A stretch of DNA of 64,000 bases from Saccopteryx bilineata (GCF_036850765.1 NC_089494.1:744001-808000); one strand, 5' to 3'; shown: positions 1 through 24,360, counted from the first letter of the stretch. Notes: generated by a model from the sequence alone, not told the origin. Numbers and translations: made by a program.

Positions 1-1286
1 AGAACATGGCCGTGTCAGCCCAGGTCAGCCATCCTTGCGGCTGCAGAGACTTGACCAACGTTCCTGCTGCTTGTGGGCAGCGGGAGCCCTAAGCCTGCCG
101 TCCACGCAGTGGGAAGTTTTGCCAGAGCATCAGCACGTAGCCTCGTCCTGCAAAGTGGTCTCCCAAAGTCCTGACTTTATGGCGACATGCACACACCTTG
201 AAATAAATACAAAGCGGGAGAGAAGGCTGGCTGGGATGGGCGTGGGACAGCGGGCTGCTCCTGTGTGAGGATGAATTCCAGAGCCTGCCTGCTGTCGCCA
301 GGGACGGGAGTGGCCTTCTGCCTCCTTCTGGGTGCAGCTACCTATTCTACCGTGCCGGTGTCGGGATAAACCCAGGACAGCGCAGAAGCCCTGCAGGGGA
401 AGAGTCTGAGCGGTCTGAGTTCTCATTCCAACCCCCCCCCCCCCCATGCAAAGTGATCAACTTAGAGACCTTTCTCTTCTCCATGAGCTTCTCCTGGGGG
501 CTCAAAGGTCTGATCCTGACCTGGAGAGTGGTGTGGTGAGCAGCTGCCACTCGGGAGTGTTAACTGTGTTCACGGCATGGACCCTCCTATCCTTGAGAGA
601 GTCTGACAGCTTCCGAGAACAAGAATGATGACCCGTGACAACCACACGGACAGGAGGTGACTGTGGACTCCCGCAGGAAGCACTGCGGAGCGACTTTGAA
701 TACGCTGAATTTTATACCCAGCTAAGTTTCCTTTAAACATGAGACCCAGTAAGTTTCGCCACGTGAAGTCCCCACAAGCACTCTGTGGAACAAGACAAGC
801 TGGTTGGAAACCTGGGCAGAGGGCTGGGAATAGCCCAGGACACTGGGTCACAGAGAGAGGACTGTCCCTGCAGGATGGCGGGTCTCACTGCAGACACCGT
901 CGTGAAACCAGCGGTGTCGGCACGAGGACAGCGGAGCCGGGGAGGAGGAGTGAGCTCAGAACCTCTGGACGGTACCGATGAAGCGACACTCGGCCGCTCA
1001 AACGTGTCGGCGCACATCAGACCCAGCAGGTGCGCTTCTCGCTCACGACGCTGGCACGGCCCGCGAGCCTGATGCCATCAGGTTCTGGCGAGGCCGTGGA
1101 TCAGCCACTCCGGTCCCTGCCAGGGGGCTGCAGGCTGACAGTCCCACGTGGAAAGCCGTGGAGCCGTCCCTGTGGTTTGGGCGCTCTCCCATTCCCAGCA
1201 CCTGTGTCCTCACATACGCGTCAGAGAACATCAGACCAGCTCTGCTCGTGACCGCTGGACAAACCTGCGTGCCCTCTGGGCAGAGA
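1..1286. other. Intron 27 (part): no gene seen
   Basis: GC-moderate intron sequence with a C-run at 431-445. No exon with a SNED1 C-terminal EGF pattern was found on the minus strand here, nor in 1630-2867. Confidence 0.7.
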
Positions 1287-1629
1287 GCAGCTGCGGCCAG
1301 GGTGGCTCGGACTCGACGCCCAGTACTGACCGTGAGTGAGCAGCCATGCACGGCAGCTGCGGCCAGGGTGGCTCGGACTCGACGCCCAGTACTGACCGTG
1401 AGTGAGCAGCCATGCACGGCAGCTGCGGCCAGGGTGGCTCGGACTCGACGCCCAGTACTGACCGTGAGTGAGCAGCCATGCACGGCAGCTGCGGCCAGGG
1501 TGGCTCGGACTCGACGCCCAGTACTGACCGTGAGTGAGCAGCCATGCACGGCAGCTGCGGCCAGGGTGGCTCGGACTCGACGCCCAGTACTGACCGTGAG
1601 TGAGCAGCCATGCACGGCAGCTGCGGCCA
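1287..1629. repeat. Minisatellite, 66-bp unit, 5.2 copies, intron 27
   Basis: Five virtually identical copies marked by GCAGCTGCGGCCAGGGTGGC and TACTGACCGTGAGTGAGCAG. The period is 22 codons, so open frames arise on both strands. The near-perfect identity suggests recent expansion or homogenisation. Confidence 0.95.
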
Positions 1630-2867
1630 AGTCTGTACCTGGTGGCACAGCCTCCTGTCTCTACCCCGCGACACAGCGAAGGGCCAGCAAGCATGCGTTT
1701 GAGCAGCGTGGGTAACGGAGTGGTCAGCCAGGTCACCGACTGTGTTCTGGCTCATGTCAGGTTCCAGACCGAAAGGCCATTATATTAGCAAGAGGCAGCT
1801 AACTCAACTAACCCCCTAACCACAGGGGGCAGCACGGGCCATGATCAGGGTGACGGGAACCACAGACCTTGACTGGCTCTGTGCACCTGGGGACCACTGA
1901 GGACTTTCCCGTTAGCACCTAAAATTGTCACCCTGCCCCGCCCACCCCAGAGCACGCACGCCCCACCTCAGCCAGCACAGCAGAGGGCAATGACCTCTGA
2001 AGGGACTTGGGAGTCAATCACGTCCCCCTAATTTCTGAGTTTAACGAAGCACCCAGCATTTAAAAGGGCTGACATAACACAAACCATCTGACGACAGCCG
2101 TTTACGGAAACACCAGCAGGGAGCCTTCACTGCTCCGTAAGCACCAGAATCAGCGCCTCTGCCTGTCCCGCACACTAGCCCTCACGGTACCACCAGGGCT
2201 GACGGTGCCGCAGGCTCCATCCAGACGGTCACGTCACCAGGAGCAAGTGCCCAGGTGTCCCCGGGGGTAGGGGCCGGGGGCTGACCTGTAGTGACACGCC
2301 CTCAGAGGTGACGTCCTGGGCACATGCCTCCCCTGTTACCAAGTACTCTGCCCTCTTTGGGGTCTGGTTGATGGGTGAGCCCAGTCTGAGCCTGTGGCTG
2401 ACCCGGGAGAAGGCCACTGTGTCCTGGAAGGGCTGTCCCCAGGGGGATGCAGGGGACACGGCCCTGAGGGTTTGAACAGAGGAAAGGCAGAGCAAGGTCT
2501 GGCCTGTGAGGGACACAGGCCTGTCGCGCCGTCCAAAGGGGAACTGCCCTGTGAGGCCACCTGCAAGTCTGCACTGGCCTGACCCTCTCCAGACAGAAGA
2601 CCGTGCTGGGCACAGCTGGGCCCTGGGGAGCCTGGTGCCGCAGGAGCCCAGCCCACTCTGCTCTGCCTGGCGCGGACCCTGGGTCTGCCCAGCGGCTCCA
2701 GCTGGGCCACACTCAGTGCCACCCCTCCCATCGCTGCCCCTCTGCGGGGGAGTCGGGCGGGCAGCAGGCGGGCCGGCCTAACACGGGGGTGGCAGGAGGG
2801 GCGGGTCCGTTCTGAGGCAGATCGGGGCAGCTGCTCTGAAAGGGACCCAGTGCCGCTGCCCCTGTCC

Positions 2868-3466
2868 CAGGTGGGGCGCCCGCTGCCCCGGGCGGGCTCT
2901 GTGCCCTCCAGCCCCACCTGGGTGCTCAGCCCTGGGGGCCCGTCCCGCTGCCCCGGGCTGGCTCTGTGCCCTCCAGCCCCACCTGGGCGCTCAGCCCTGG
3001 GGGCCCGTCCCGCTGCCCCGGGCTGGCTCTGTGCCCTCCAGCCCCACCTGGGCGCTCAGCCCTGGGGGCCCGTCCCGCTGCCCCGGGCTGGCTCTGTGCC
3101 CTCCAGCCCCACCTGGGTGCCCAGCCCTGGGGGCCCGTCCCGCTGCCCCGGGCGGGCTCTGTGCCTCCAGCCCCACCTGGGTGCCCAGCCCTGGGGGCCC
3201 GTCCCGCTGCCCCGGGCGGGCTCTGTGCCTCCAGCCCCACCTGGGTGCTCAGCCCTGGGGGCCCGTCCCGCTGCCCCGGGCGGGCTCTGTGCCTCCAGCC
3301 CCACCTGGGTGCTCAGCCCTGGGGGCCCGTCCCGCTGCCCCGGGCGGGCTCTGTGCCTCCAGCCCCACCTGGGTGCTCAGCTCTGTGGGCCCGTCCCGCT
3401 GCCCCGGGCGGGCTCTGTGCCCTCCAGCCCCACCTGGGCGCCCAACCCTGGGGGCCCGTCCCGCTG
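2868..3466. repeat. Minisatellite, 64/65-bp unit, about 9 copies, intron 27
   Basis: Units marked by GTCCCGCTGCCCCGGGCGGG and CAGCCCCACCTGGGTGCTCA. Two unit lengths exist: GTGCCCTCC (65) and GTGCCTCC (64). Ends immediately beside the exon 27 donor. Confidence 0.95.
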
Positions 3467-3472
3467 ACTTAC

Positions 3473-3565
3473 TTCCCGTGTCTTTGTCGCCGTCACGTTC
3501 TGGGAGCTGGAGGGCCAGGCTGACCTGCTCAGGGGGGTCCTCGAGCTGCACCGGAGCCGTGGGTT
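3473..3565 (-). CDS. SNED1: SNED1 coding exon 27: linker before the last EGF module
   Basis: Codes residues 1272-1303 (QPTAPVQLEDPPEQVSLALQ, then LPERDGDKDTG). The VSLALQLPE string matches human SNED1. Acceptor CCCAG; donor GTAAGT. A 65-bp minisatellite begins within about 10 bp of the donor. The next exon (N-x-PGNCSENPC in human) was looked for below 3473 and not found, so it lies outside the window. Confidence 0.92.
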
Positions 3566-4380
3566 CTGGGGGGAACCAGGACACCACCGTGTTGACCCCA
3601 CGGCCTGCTGCCTCCCCCCAGGACTGTGCCTGGGCTGCCTTCCTGAGCTGCTGCTCTCCCCCAGGCTGCAGGGTCGTCCCGCGGGTGGGGGCAGGGTGCT
3701 CGCTGACCAGCTGACCCCTGGCTTGGGCACAGAATCCCACAGGCCTCGTGCTTCCTTCAGTAGGACCCGCTTTCCTCCAGGTGGGGTCCAGCCCTCGCCT
3801 CCTGCTGACCTTCCAACAGGGGCCTGGCTTCCACTGCCACTCCGGCCAAAGCTTCCTGGTCAAGGTCACCAGTGGCCTGAGGGAGGGCCGACTCGCCTGC
3901 CCAACCTGCTGGCCTCAGTCTTCTACATCCTCCAAATGCCACCAAAGACACCCCCTCCCGCCTGCACTCGGGCAGACCCACACTTGGCCACGCCTGGCTG
4001 CAGGCCAGCCCCCTGCAGGTCCCTCTGGGTGTCCGTGGGCCTCTGCTCCCGTGCCTCCAGAAGGCCCGGCTGCCTGTGCCCTCCCTTCCCGGGCACCGAG
4101 GGCTGTGGGCGCCCTGCCCTCCCACATCATGCCCTGGTGCATGTCAGTGCCCTGCCTGGGAACACTTTCATTGTTTGAAGCTTCTCAGTGAACTGGTGAC
4201 TGGGGTGTTGCCAGAATTCTGTGAGGATGGGAGCCGGCCTGTGGGGAAGCTGAGGCCGGGGAACCTTCCGGGTCAGGACTGGGGGGGCAGCTTTGCCAGG
4301 TGGGAAGGGCCAGTGGCTGCGGCAGGCGGCCCTGCCAGTGCGGGTCACACAGGACCTAACCCCAAAGGCTCTGCTCTTCA

Positions 4381-5280
<900 letters not shown>

Positions 5281-5993
5281 TCAGAAAGAACTGGAGGGAC
5301 CCTGGGGTCACATGGCAGCTTTGTGGGCCTCTGAGAAGCCCCAGAGCCCCACTCCCCCTGGGGGGCCACAGTGTTCCTTTTGGGAAGCAGAGACTGCCTG
5401 GGGGTGCTGAGAGGTTCTGGCCCGAGCCCCCACCCTGGGCCCAGGGTCTCCCCCTGCCAGACGGGGCCAGACTGGCTGGACTTCCCTCAGCGAGGCCCCA
5501 CCCCCACTTCCCTGAGAGTGAGGTGGTGGCTCCTCTGGGTCCTGTCACCTGTGTGCTGCCTCAGGCCCCGCCCTTCCCCTGGAGCCCCCTCACCGAGGCT
5601 CCAGCTGCCCCGTCCCCGGCAGGTGTGCCCGGAGCTGAGCGGGGACCCCTCTCTGCGAGCAGGCTGCCCGCTCAGACACACCATTGTCCACAGCACCTCG
5701 TGCAGGACCCCGGCGAGCCCCAGGGGCCTCCACACATGTGGGGGCAGCTCACATCCTCAGTGTGGCCTGTGGGGGCCCCCGTCCCTCTGGCTTTCCCTCC
5801 TGCCTCCCCGGCCACCTTTCCTGTGGCCGTCCTGGCCTCGTCCCCCTGCTCCTTCCTGTCCAGCAGCTCTTCGTGGGCTGGCCTGGCTGCAAGGCCACTC
5901 CCCTTGACCCCTCCTCACTGCCCACCTCCCTGGGTCCCACCACTGCCTGCTCTGGACACCTGTCTGCAGGTGAGGCCCTCTATCTGTGGCTCA

Positions 5994-7612
<1,619 letters not shown>

Positions 7613-8483
7613 TCACGGCCCCTCCCGTCTCTGTGAAGCGTGGTTCCCACCAACCTGTCGCCACCTCCCGGGAGCCGGGATGGTCTTAGGGACCCTGTTC
7701 CCCAGACCTCAGTTGTTTCTGTCACATCGTTCTGTGGAAGTGGGCAGGATGTGACCTAAGAAGGGTCACAGCCACACTCCGAGCAGTCTCGCCTCCAGCA
7801 GGGACCACCTGGGTGCAGACGGCAGACTCGCTGGGAAAAATGGTCTCGGTCACTCTGCAGACAGGGACGCTCAGGGCACGGAGCCCCTTGTGATGACACC
7901 TGGCCCCTGGCTGTCTGGCCTTTACGGTGCTGCACGGCCGGGGCCAGCATGGTCCGAGGGGCAGTTTCCTCCTCGGGGGCTGTTCACGCTGCAGCCCCCA
8001 GCACCCAGGAGCACAGTGTGGCTGAGGCCACTCTTTCCCAGGACACTGCCCGCCTGCCCAGGCAGGGCTGGAGCAACCACAGGGCTGCACGTGGACCTGA
8101 CCCTGGGGCTGGTGTCTGAGACCCCGTCTGGGTCGCGGAAGTGGCTCTTTGACCAGCAAACTGTTCTGAGTGGCTACACTCGTTAGAGTTTTACTCATTT
8201 CCTCGTTTTGTTTGTCATCAATTTGTAACAGTGGGAACGGGATGTTTCCTTGCTCAGTGTGAGGTCTGTGTGACCCGCTGGCCTCCAGGTGGTGAGACGG
8301 CCCCAGGATTTTACGGCATCTGCTCTTACTGGACATTTAAAAGCTTGTCTGGCAGCCCTGTGAGGGGGCAGGCAGGGCCGGGGTGGGCACAGGGGGGGGC
8401 ACATGCTCCCCCCGCAGGCAGGCAGGGCTGGGGCGGGCACGGGGAGGGTTGGGAGGAGGAAGGGCAGCTGGCCTGCACTCTTA

Positions 8484-8687
<204 letters not shown>

Positions 8688-9612
8688 TTAGCCTAGCCAG
8701 GGAGCACTGCCCATCCCTGGGGTAGCGGGGCTCAGAGCAGCAGCTGAGGTCAGGACGGGAGCTGGGGGCTCACAGAGAGGGGCCTGAGCAAGGCAGCAGC
8801 CAGCCTGGGCTTGCTGAGGGCGCCCCTCAGCCACAGCAGGGACTTGGTCAGCTGCACATGTCCCAGGCTGCTTTGCCTTGGGAGCACCGCTAAGGGCCAC
8901 CCAGCTCCGCCAGAGGCCAGTGGGTGTGGGCAGAGTCCCTCCTGACACGTGCTGACCCTGGCACGCCCTTATCTCTTCTCTGGCTGACTGTTTTGGTCAC
9001 GCTAATGCAACTGCCTGGTTGGAGCTGGAGCCCGTCAGCAACAGAAGTTTCTGTGACCCGGGGGAGAGGCCAGGGACTGGCCAGACCCCAGACCCAGAGG
9101 TCAGAGAGGGGGACTGCCGTGCCCAGTCCAGGGGGCGTGGTCCCTCCTGCCCACCCTGATGTCCCGGCAGTGACCCCATTCTGACGGCAAGGGGAGGCGT
9201 CTCCTTTCCAGATGCCTTTTCCCGGCGACCCTCTCGAGCAGCCTCGGAGTGCTCCTCCCTGCGGCTGAGCTCAGCACCGGCCTCTCCTCCCGCGGCCCCG
9301 GGGCTCCCGCCGCCGCACGCCTGGGCCCTGCCAGCCGGGTGCTTCCTCAGCCTCTGTTGTCCTTCCCACGCTATGCCCATCCCAACCCGTGTGTCTTGTG
9401 CCCCTTTGGCCCTCAGCGTCCTCCTGTCAGTGCCCAGCAAGAGCGGCAGTGACACCAGGAGTCTTCCTCCGCCTGTGGGACCTCGCCTCCCAGCCCCGAG
9501 TGTGGAGGGAGCCCGGCCCCGTCCACCTCCTTCCCCGAGCCCCCAGTCACTGCCCCTGCTCCCCACCCTCCTTAGGAGTCCCCGCCCACTGAGTCCCACT
9601 GCCCTTCCCAGG

Positions 9613-9688
9613 ACAGCGCTCCCTGCTGACCACACTGCTTGCGCCCCCGTGACAGCGCTCCCTGCTGACCACACTGCTTGCGCCCCTC
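9613..9688. repeat. Short direct duplication (two copies), intron 21
   Basis: ACAGCGCTCCCTGCTGACCA followed by CACTGCTTGCGCCCC occurs twice in succession. No effect on exons. Confidence 0.85.
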
Positions 9689-9739
9689 CCAGCTGCCACC
9701 TCCTCAGCAGGGTCAGGACGACCTGCCCCCAGCCCCCTA

Positions 9740-10351
<612 letters not shown>

Positions 10352-10416
10352 CTACCCACAGGGGACCAGGTACCAGGTGCTCTAGCCATTGTTCCCAGCA
10401 GGGGCTCGTTCACGTG

Positions 10417-10622
10417 ACCGCGCTTACGCCTCGCGGAGGGTCTCGTGTGCACACGGGACCGCGCTTACGCCTCGCGGAGGGTCTCGTGTGCACACGGGAC
10501 CGCGCTTACGCCTCTCGGAGGGTCTCGTGTGCACACGGGACCGCGCTTACGCCTCGCGGAGGGTCTCGTGTGCACACGGGACCGCGCTTACGCCTCGCGG
10601 AGGGTCTCGTGTGCACACGTGA
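10417..10622. repeat. Minisatellite, 41-bp unit, 5 copies, intron 20
   Basis: Units marked by GACCGCGCTTACGCCTCGCG and GGGTCTCGTGTGCACACG. Almost identical copies, rich in CpG; the last unit is degraded to TGACTGCGTTTATGCCTCC. Confidence 0.94.
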
Positions 10623-10647
10623 CTGCGTTTATGCCTCCTGGGGCTTA

Positions 10648-11442
<795 letters not shown>

Positions 11443-11461
11443 CTAGCGAGGGGAGGAGTTA

Positions 11462-11962
<501 letters not shown>

Positions 11963-11985
11963 TCACCCTCGGGTCCTGCCCCTCA

Positions 11986-12403
<418 letters not shown>

Positions 12404-12650
12404 CGTGGGTGTACAGGGGTTATAGCCCCGTGGGGCCTCCTGTGGGGTCTACACAGGCTGCACGACCCCCAGGACTCTGTGTGCAGCCTGCAGCCTCTGC
12501 CTCACACCTGCTGCTCCCCTACGTGCCCACAAAGCCCTCACTGCCAGAGGCTCTGGCCACGTCACTGCCCAGGCTCCTGCGGCCCTGGCTGGACATCCCG
12601 GGTCTGGCCCTCCCAGGGGCAGGGTCGGTGTCTCAGGTCTTAGAGCCTCA

Positions 12651-14200
<1,550 letters not shown>

Positions 14201-14300
14201 GCTTTTGATTGGCGTTTGAAAGAGACAGTCCCCGTCCATTACGATGCTTTCTATCTTGTAGTCTATTTTGTCTCAGGGAAACCTAGCTAAACCAGCCATA

Positions 14301-14535
14301 CACACACACACACACACACACACGCACGTGTGCTATATATATGTATTACATATACATATATGTAATACATATTCATAATTGATTTTATATATAACTGATT
14401 TTAGAGAGAGAGGAAGGGGTAGACAGAGAGAGACACGAACATTGATCTGTTTCTGTATGTGCCCTGACCGGGGATCAAACCGGCAACCTCTGAGCTTCGA
14501 GACCAAGCTCTAACCAACCCAGCTATCACCCAGAC
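14301..14535 (-). mobile_element. tRNA-derived SINE, minus orientation, intron 16
   Basis: The minus strand reads a tRNA-like head with a B-box-like GGTTTGATCCCCGG and a CT-rich body. The tail is AT-rich and ends in a (CA)n tract at 14301-14325. Flanked by 14-bp direct repeats CTAAACCAGC(C/T)ATA at 14287-14300 and 14536-14549. Confidence 0.85.
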
Positions 14536-14694
14536 CTAAACCAGCTATATTTTCATTTGTGCTTACCTGGTTTTCCCCCATACTTTGTCTTTCTGTGTCC
14601 TTATGTTTTAGGGATGTCTCTTCTGAGTGTATAGCTTGTTTTGTAATAATTCTGGCCATCTGTCTTTTACCTGGAGGGTTTTTGCTCATTCATA

Positions 14695-14697
<3 letters not shown>

Positions 14698-14729
<32 letters not shown>

Positions 14730-15013
14730 CAGAGACAGAGAGAGTCAGAGAGAGGGACAGATAGAGACAGACAGAAAGGCAGAGAGATGAGAAGCATCAA
14801 TTCTTCGTTGTGGTTCCTTAGTTGTTCATTGATTGATTTCTCATATGTGCCTTGACTGGGGGGCTACAGCAGACCGAGAGACTCCTTGCTCAAGCCAGCG
14901 ACCTTGGGCTCAAGCTGGTGAGCCCGTGCTCAAGCTGGCGACCTCAAGGTCTTGAACCTGGGTCCTTCGTGTCCCAGTCTGATGCTCTATCCACTGCGCC
15001 ACCGCCTGGTCAG
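14698..15013 (-). mobile_element. Bat-type tRNA SINE, minus orientation, intron 16
   Basis: The plus strand ends CTATCCACTGCGCCACCGCC, the complement of the SINE head. The body has CAAGCCAGCGACCTTGGGCT and GTTGTTCATTGATTG; the tail is a (GT)n run on the plus strand. Exact 14-bp target-site duplications GCTCATTCATATTT lie at 14684-14697 and 15014-15027. Confidence 0.93.
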
Positions 15014-15259
15014 GCTCATTCATATTTCTTTAATCCTAACTTTTAATTCTTTAAATGCTAACTTTTGTCACTTTCCCCCTTTTCTCCACTTAATGACACA
15101 TCTTATTACGGTATCTCATAATTCTTCCTTCTTATTGCTCACAGAATATCTTACCTTATTCGAGTTTATCTTGAGTTTATCTTATTTGAGTAGTCCCTCG
15201 GAAAAATTTATCTTTTGGGGGGATAAGCCTCTGAGGCAGTGATGCCTGAGACTATTTTT

Positions 15260-15594
15260 TTTTTTAATTTTTTTATAGGGACAGAGAGAGAGTCAGAGGG
15301 ATAGTCAGGGACAGACAGACAGGAATGGAGAGAGATGAGAAGCATCAATCATCAGTTTTTTGTTGCGACACCATAGTTGTTCATTGATTGCTTTCTCATA
15401 TGTGCCATGACCGTGGGCCTTCAGCAGACTGAGTAACCCCCCCACTCGAGCCAGTGACCTTGGGTCCAAGCTGGTGAGCTTTTTGCTCAAACCAGATGAG
15501 CCCACGCTCAAGCTGGCAACCTCGGGGTCTTGAACCTGGGTCCTTTCGCATCCCAGTCCGACGCTCTATCCACTGCGCCACCGCTTAGTCAGGC
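15260..15594 (-). mobile_element. Bat-type tRNA SINE, minus orientation, intron 16
   Basis: Same family as the copy at 14698. Poly-T at the low end, ATGAGAAGCATCAATCATCA in the body, and CTATCCACTGCGCCACCGC at the head. The 15-bp direct repeat CCTGAGACTATTTTT lies at 15245-15259 and 15595-15609. Confidence 0.93.
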
Positions 15595-16176
15595 CCTGAG
15601 ACTATTTTTATATCATATTCTTATACTATTATGTTATATATTTTATATAATGTTTCATATTTGAATAGCAATTTGGATTTTTTTTTAAAGTCTTCAGTTT
15701 TCAGCGTTTATCCTGCTTGTTGTTTGCTGAGCTTTTTGTATTTGTGGGCTGATGTGTTTCTTCACTTCTAGAGAATGCTCAGTTATAATCTCTTCTGGCC
15801 TCTCTTTCTGGGACTCTAGTTCCGTACTTGTTTTTAGAAAATCTGTTTATTCATAATTCATAACTCAGTGCTTTTCTCTCTGATCTTGGGTTTGGATTAA
15901 CTGCGGACCTGTCCCTGAGTCTGTGATGTTTCTTCTGTGCACCCCTGCTGTTGTGAGCCTGTCCGGACTGCTCAGCTCAGATGTGCATTTTCTACATTGT
16001 TACTTTTAAGTTGCCTTCGCTGGGGTTTCTCTCTTCTCATTCCCTCTGCCTGCTCACGTCTGTAACGCCTGTTTCAGGTTCGTCTGCTGACTCCAGTGTG
16101 TGTGTCCACCGCAGGCCTGTTTCTAGTGGCCGTTTTATTTCTTCTCAGACACCATGCCGTTGAGAACAGAGATCAA

Positions 16177-16370
16177 GCCCTGGCCAGGTGGCTCAGCGGA
16201 CAGAGCGTTGTCCCAGCACACCGAAGTCATGGGTTTGAGCCTTGGTCAGGACACACATGAGAGGCAATCAATGATACACAACCAAATGGAATGATGAGTT
16301 GATGCTTTTCTCTCTCTTTCTTCCCCACCCCCTCTTAATTAATGGAAAAATAAAAAAAATAAAGACAGAC
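16177..16370 (+). mobile_element. tRNA-derived SINE, plus orientation, intron 16
   Basis: The head reads CCCTGGCCAGGTGGCTCAGC with A-box-like sequence, then a B box GGGTTTGAGCCTTGG. The body has GAGGCAATCAATGATACA and CTTTTCTCTCTCTTTC; the tail is an A-rich AAAAATAAAAAAAATAAA. Target-site duplications are not clear. Confidence 0.85.
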
Positions 16371-18517
<2,147 letters not shown>

Positions 18518-18520
18518 TCA

Positions 18521-18883
<363 letters not shown>

Positions 18884-18886
18884 TCA

Positions 18887-19168
<282 letters not shown>

Positions 19169-19171
19169 TCA

Positions 19172-19474
<303 letters not shown>

Positions 19475-20145
19475 TCAGGACATCGTGGCCACGACGGGTC
19501 CTGTCCTGTCCTGTGCGGTCCCGAGGAGCTCACGCGCCTGAGCCTGTGTCAGGGCACATCTGTCCCCCAGGACAGCCTCTCCGCCTCCTCGATGTTCTTG
19601 GGGACACTCTGCAGCAGGAGGGGGGCCTGCCCACCAGGCTCAGCCCTTCCGTCCTCCATCCCCACCCCGAGGCACCTCACAGGCTGTATGTTCAAGTTCC
19701 GGCCACCCCATCCTGGAAGCAGCCACCCTGTGTCCCCGGTGTCCCCTGAGGGACACCTTTGTCAGGTGTGAAGAACCATGTGGTGGGTCTTCTTGGAAAC
19801 CCTTCCTCTTCCTGCGGGAAAAGCCATGGGGTTTCTGTGGGTCAGCATACTGGGTACCTGCCCTCCAGGCCCCAGGAGAGCAAGGGAGGCTCCGGATAAA
19901 GAGAAACTCCGAGGTCTCTCTCTGAGCAAGCGGGCTGTTGGGACATTTGTGGCACGGTGCTGTGACCGAGGACAGGCGGAGGCCGCCCTGAGGTCAGGGG
20001 GCCGGCCCACTGGGCTCGGACCCACCTGCCCGGGTGCATGGTCACTGCTTCAAACTGTAAAGAAGGGACAGTCTGGGGCAAGGACAGGGACGCCTGCGAG
20101 GCACTTAGGGAATGGTAGGTTGATGACATTCTCCAAGCTGAATTA

Positions 20146-20538
<393 letters not shown>

Positions 20539-20769
20539 TCACGCTGGGCCCTAAAGCCCCTCCCGGGAATTTCTTTTATTCCTGATTCCCAGGACTCCGC
20601 CTCCCTCCTCTAGCGCTGGGACTGGGCTGTGGTTCATCAATGTCATCCTCACATGTCAGCACGCGCCCTGTGAGTTCCCGGTTATCTGCTCTCAGCAAGT
20701 CCCTAGTGGTCAGTGGGATTGACCCCGTGCTGCCTTAGACCAGCATTAACTATTTTAGCGGCTAAGCTA

Positions 20770-22708
<1,939 letters not shown>

Positions 22709-23619
22709 TCAGGGTCCTTCCCGATGCACCGAGCCTTATTTTAGGACGGCGGGATGGTCTCGTGGTGAGTGCTCCTGGGCACCTGGAAACAATGTGCCTG
22801 AGCGGCCACCTGGCCAGGCGGGCCACCAGTGCCGACCGACTCCTGCTCACATGTCCCGGAGCTGCCGGCGGAGGGGTGCTGAGCTCCCCGTCGACAGTCA
22901 CCTGCCCCCCGTGTTCTGGTGGCTTCCTCTGCTTGAGTCCTGATTCTCACTCACAGCGCAGTTAGAGCTGTTGAGTCCTCTTGGGGAACTCATGCCTGCG
23001 CCATTGGGACGGGTCTCTCTCTGTCCCTGACAGGGACCCCGTTTCCCTGGGGGGCTGCCGGCCAACCCGTTCCTCCTCGTTTCTTCCATGTCCAGTTTCT
23101 TCACGTTGTTTCAGAATTCATCTGTTAAATTAATACACAGTAAAGTTGGGTTTTGGTCGCGGTATACACTTCCGTGAATTTTAACTCCTGTGTGGGTTTG
23201 CGTGACCCCCACCACAGTCAGGATCGGCATCACCCCCAAGACGCCCCTGTTCTCTCTCTCTCTTCGGGTCACAGACACCCTTGTCCACTTCACACGTGAA
23301 CGGGAGGACCCAACAAGGCCAGGCTCCCTTGACCGAGAGGCCGATGAGCTGTGTGACGTGCAGACCGACCCACGCCGGCTGCCGACTCTGAGCATCGAGC
23401 TTCTCTGGACGCGGCCGTGCCGCTCGACTGCGTGTCGCCTGTGGCTGGCCGCTTTGCGCGACGCTGGCGGTGCCGAGTGGCTGCAATCGCGCGGCCGGAG
23501 AGCCGAACCCGTCGACCTCTGGCCCCTCATAGAGCAAGCCGGCTCAGTCTGCGTCAAGCTGCGGCTTTATTTGTCTACAGGACACAGTCCCAAGATGCGT
23601 TGTTACTGTTTTGTTTTAC

Positions 23620-24360
23620 GCTTCTTTTTACAGAGATGATAAGATGAAAAGGAGAGTCCTATCTGCTCCCGTGTTCACTGTTTCTAGAACTCTTCCCTCC
23701 CTGGTGCAGATCCTGGCTCTGGTCCGGTGCCACCCGCTTCTGTCTAGAGAGCCTCCCAGAAGTCTCCCGGGCCAGGGGTGCTGCGGGGTGCTCTGAGCCT
23801 TGGGTCTGAGATCGTCATCTCACCTTTGCTTCTGAAAGCAGGTGGGGGGGGTTCCCTCCCGTACGGCGAAGGTGCCGCCTGCCTGTCTGTGGGCTGCAGT
23901 GTCCTCCCGGGACGGACGGCGGCGGTCGCCCAGTCTCTCCGCGAGGATTCTGTTTCCTCCAGCTGCTCCCGGGACTTTTCCTCTCCGCCGCTGGTTTTCA
24001 GCACACCAAGTGGGACGTGTCCCCACGTGGTCTCCTTCCTGTCTTTCTTGGGTTGGGTCGGTTGTGGTTTTCATCAAATGTAGAGGGCGTTTGTTCACAG
24101 GCATCCTGTGTCCCCAGCGCCGCCCTCATCCTGGGACTCCGGAGGCCTCCTGTCACCGGATGCTGTCTGCGGCTCACTGTGCGCACGCCATGTCGCTGCT
24201 GCTCTTCCTCTCTCCAAGTTCACTGCCACCTCCCTCTGTGGTATCGCCCTGCTGTCCACACAGCCCAGCGTGGAGTCGGATTCTGACCTCCTGCCTCTCA
24301 CGCGCCCGCCTCCCCGGCCGTCCTGGGCACAGGGAGCGGATTCACCACGGTGACTAAATA
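23620..24360. mobile_element. Possible old LINE-1 relic, intron 8
   Basis: Strings such as ATCTCACCTTTGCTTCTGAA, GCTGGTTTTCAGCA and GGTTGTGGTTTTCATC, in this order, recall an old L1 3' region. Highly diverged and GC-shifted. The rest of intron 8 between 22475 and 25480 shows nothing else I can name. Confidence 0.35.

Larger units (their letters stand above)
14550..16170. mobile_element. Probable old LINE-1 relic split by SINEs, intron 16
   Basis: The non-SINE pieces (14550-14683, 15028-15244, 15610-16170) are AT-rich. They contain L1-like strings such as TTCTGGCCATCTGTCTTTTA, TTTATCCTGCTTGTTGTTTG and CCTCTCTTTCTGGGACTC. Two bat-type SINEs are inserted in it. Assignment is from memory of L1 3' sequences. 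Confidence 0.45.

Noticed and set aside
1..3472. Terminal SNED1 exons (last EGF module and C-terminal tail)
   Set aside because: Searched on the minus strand for the CQNGGTC-type pattern and the split Asn codon; nothing fits, so they must lie beyond the window.
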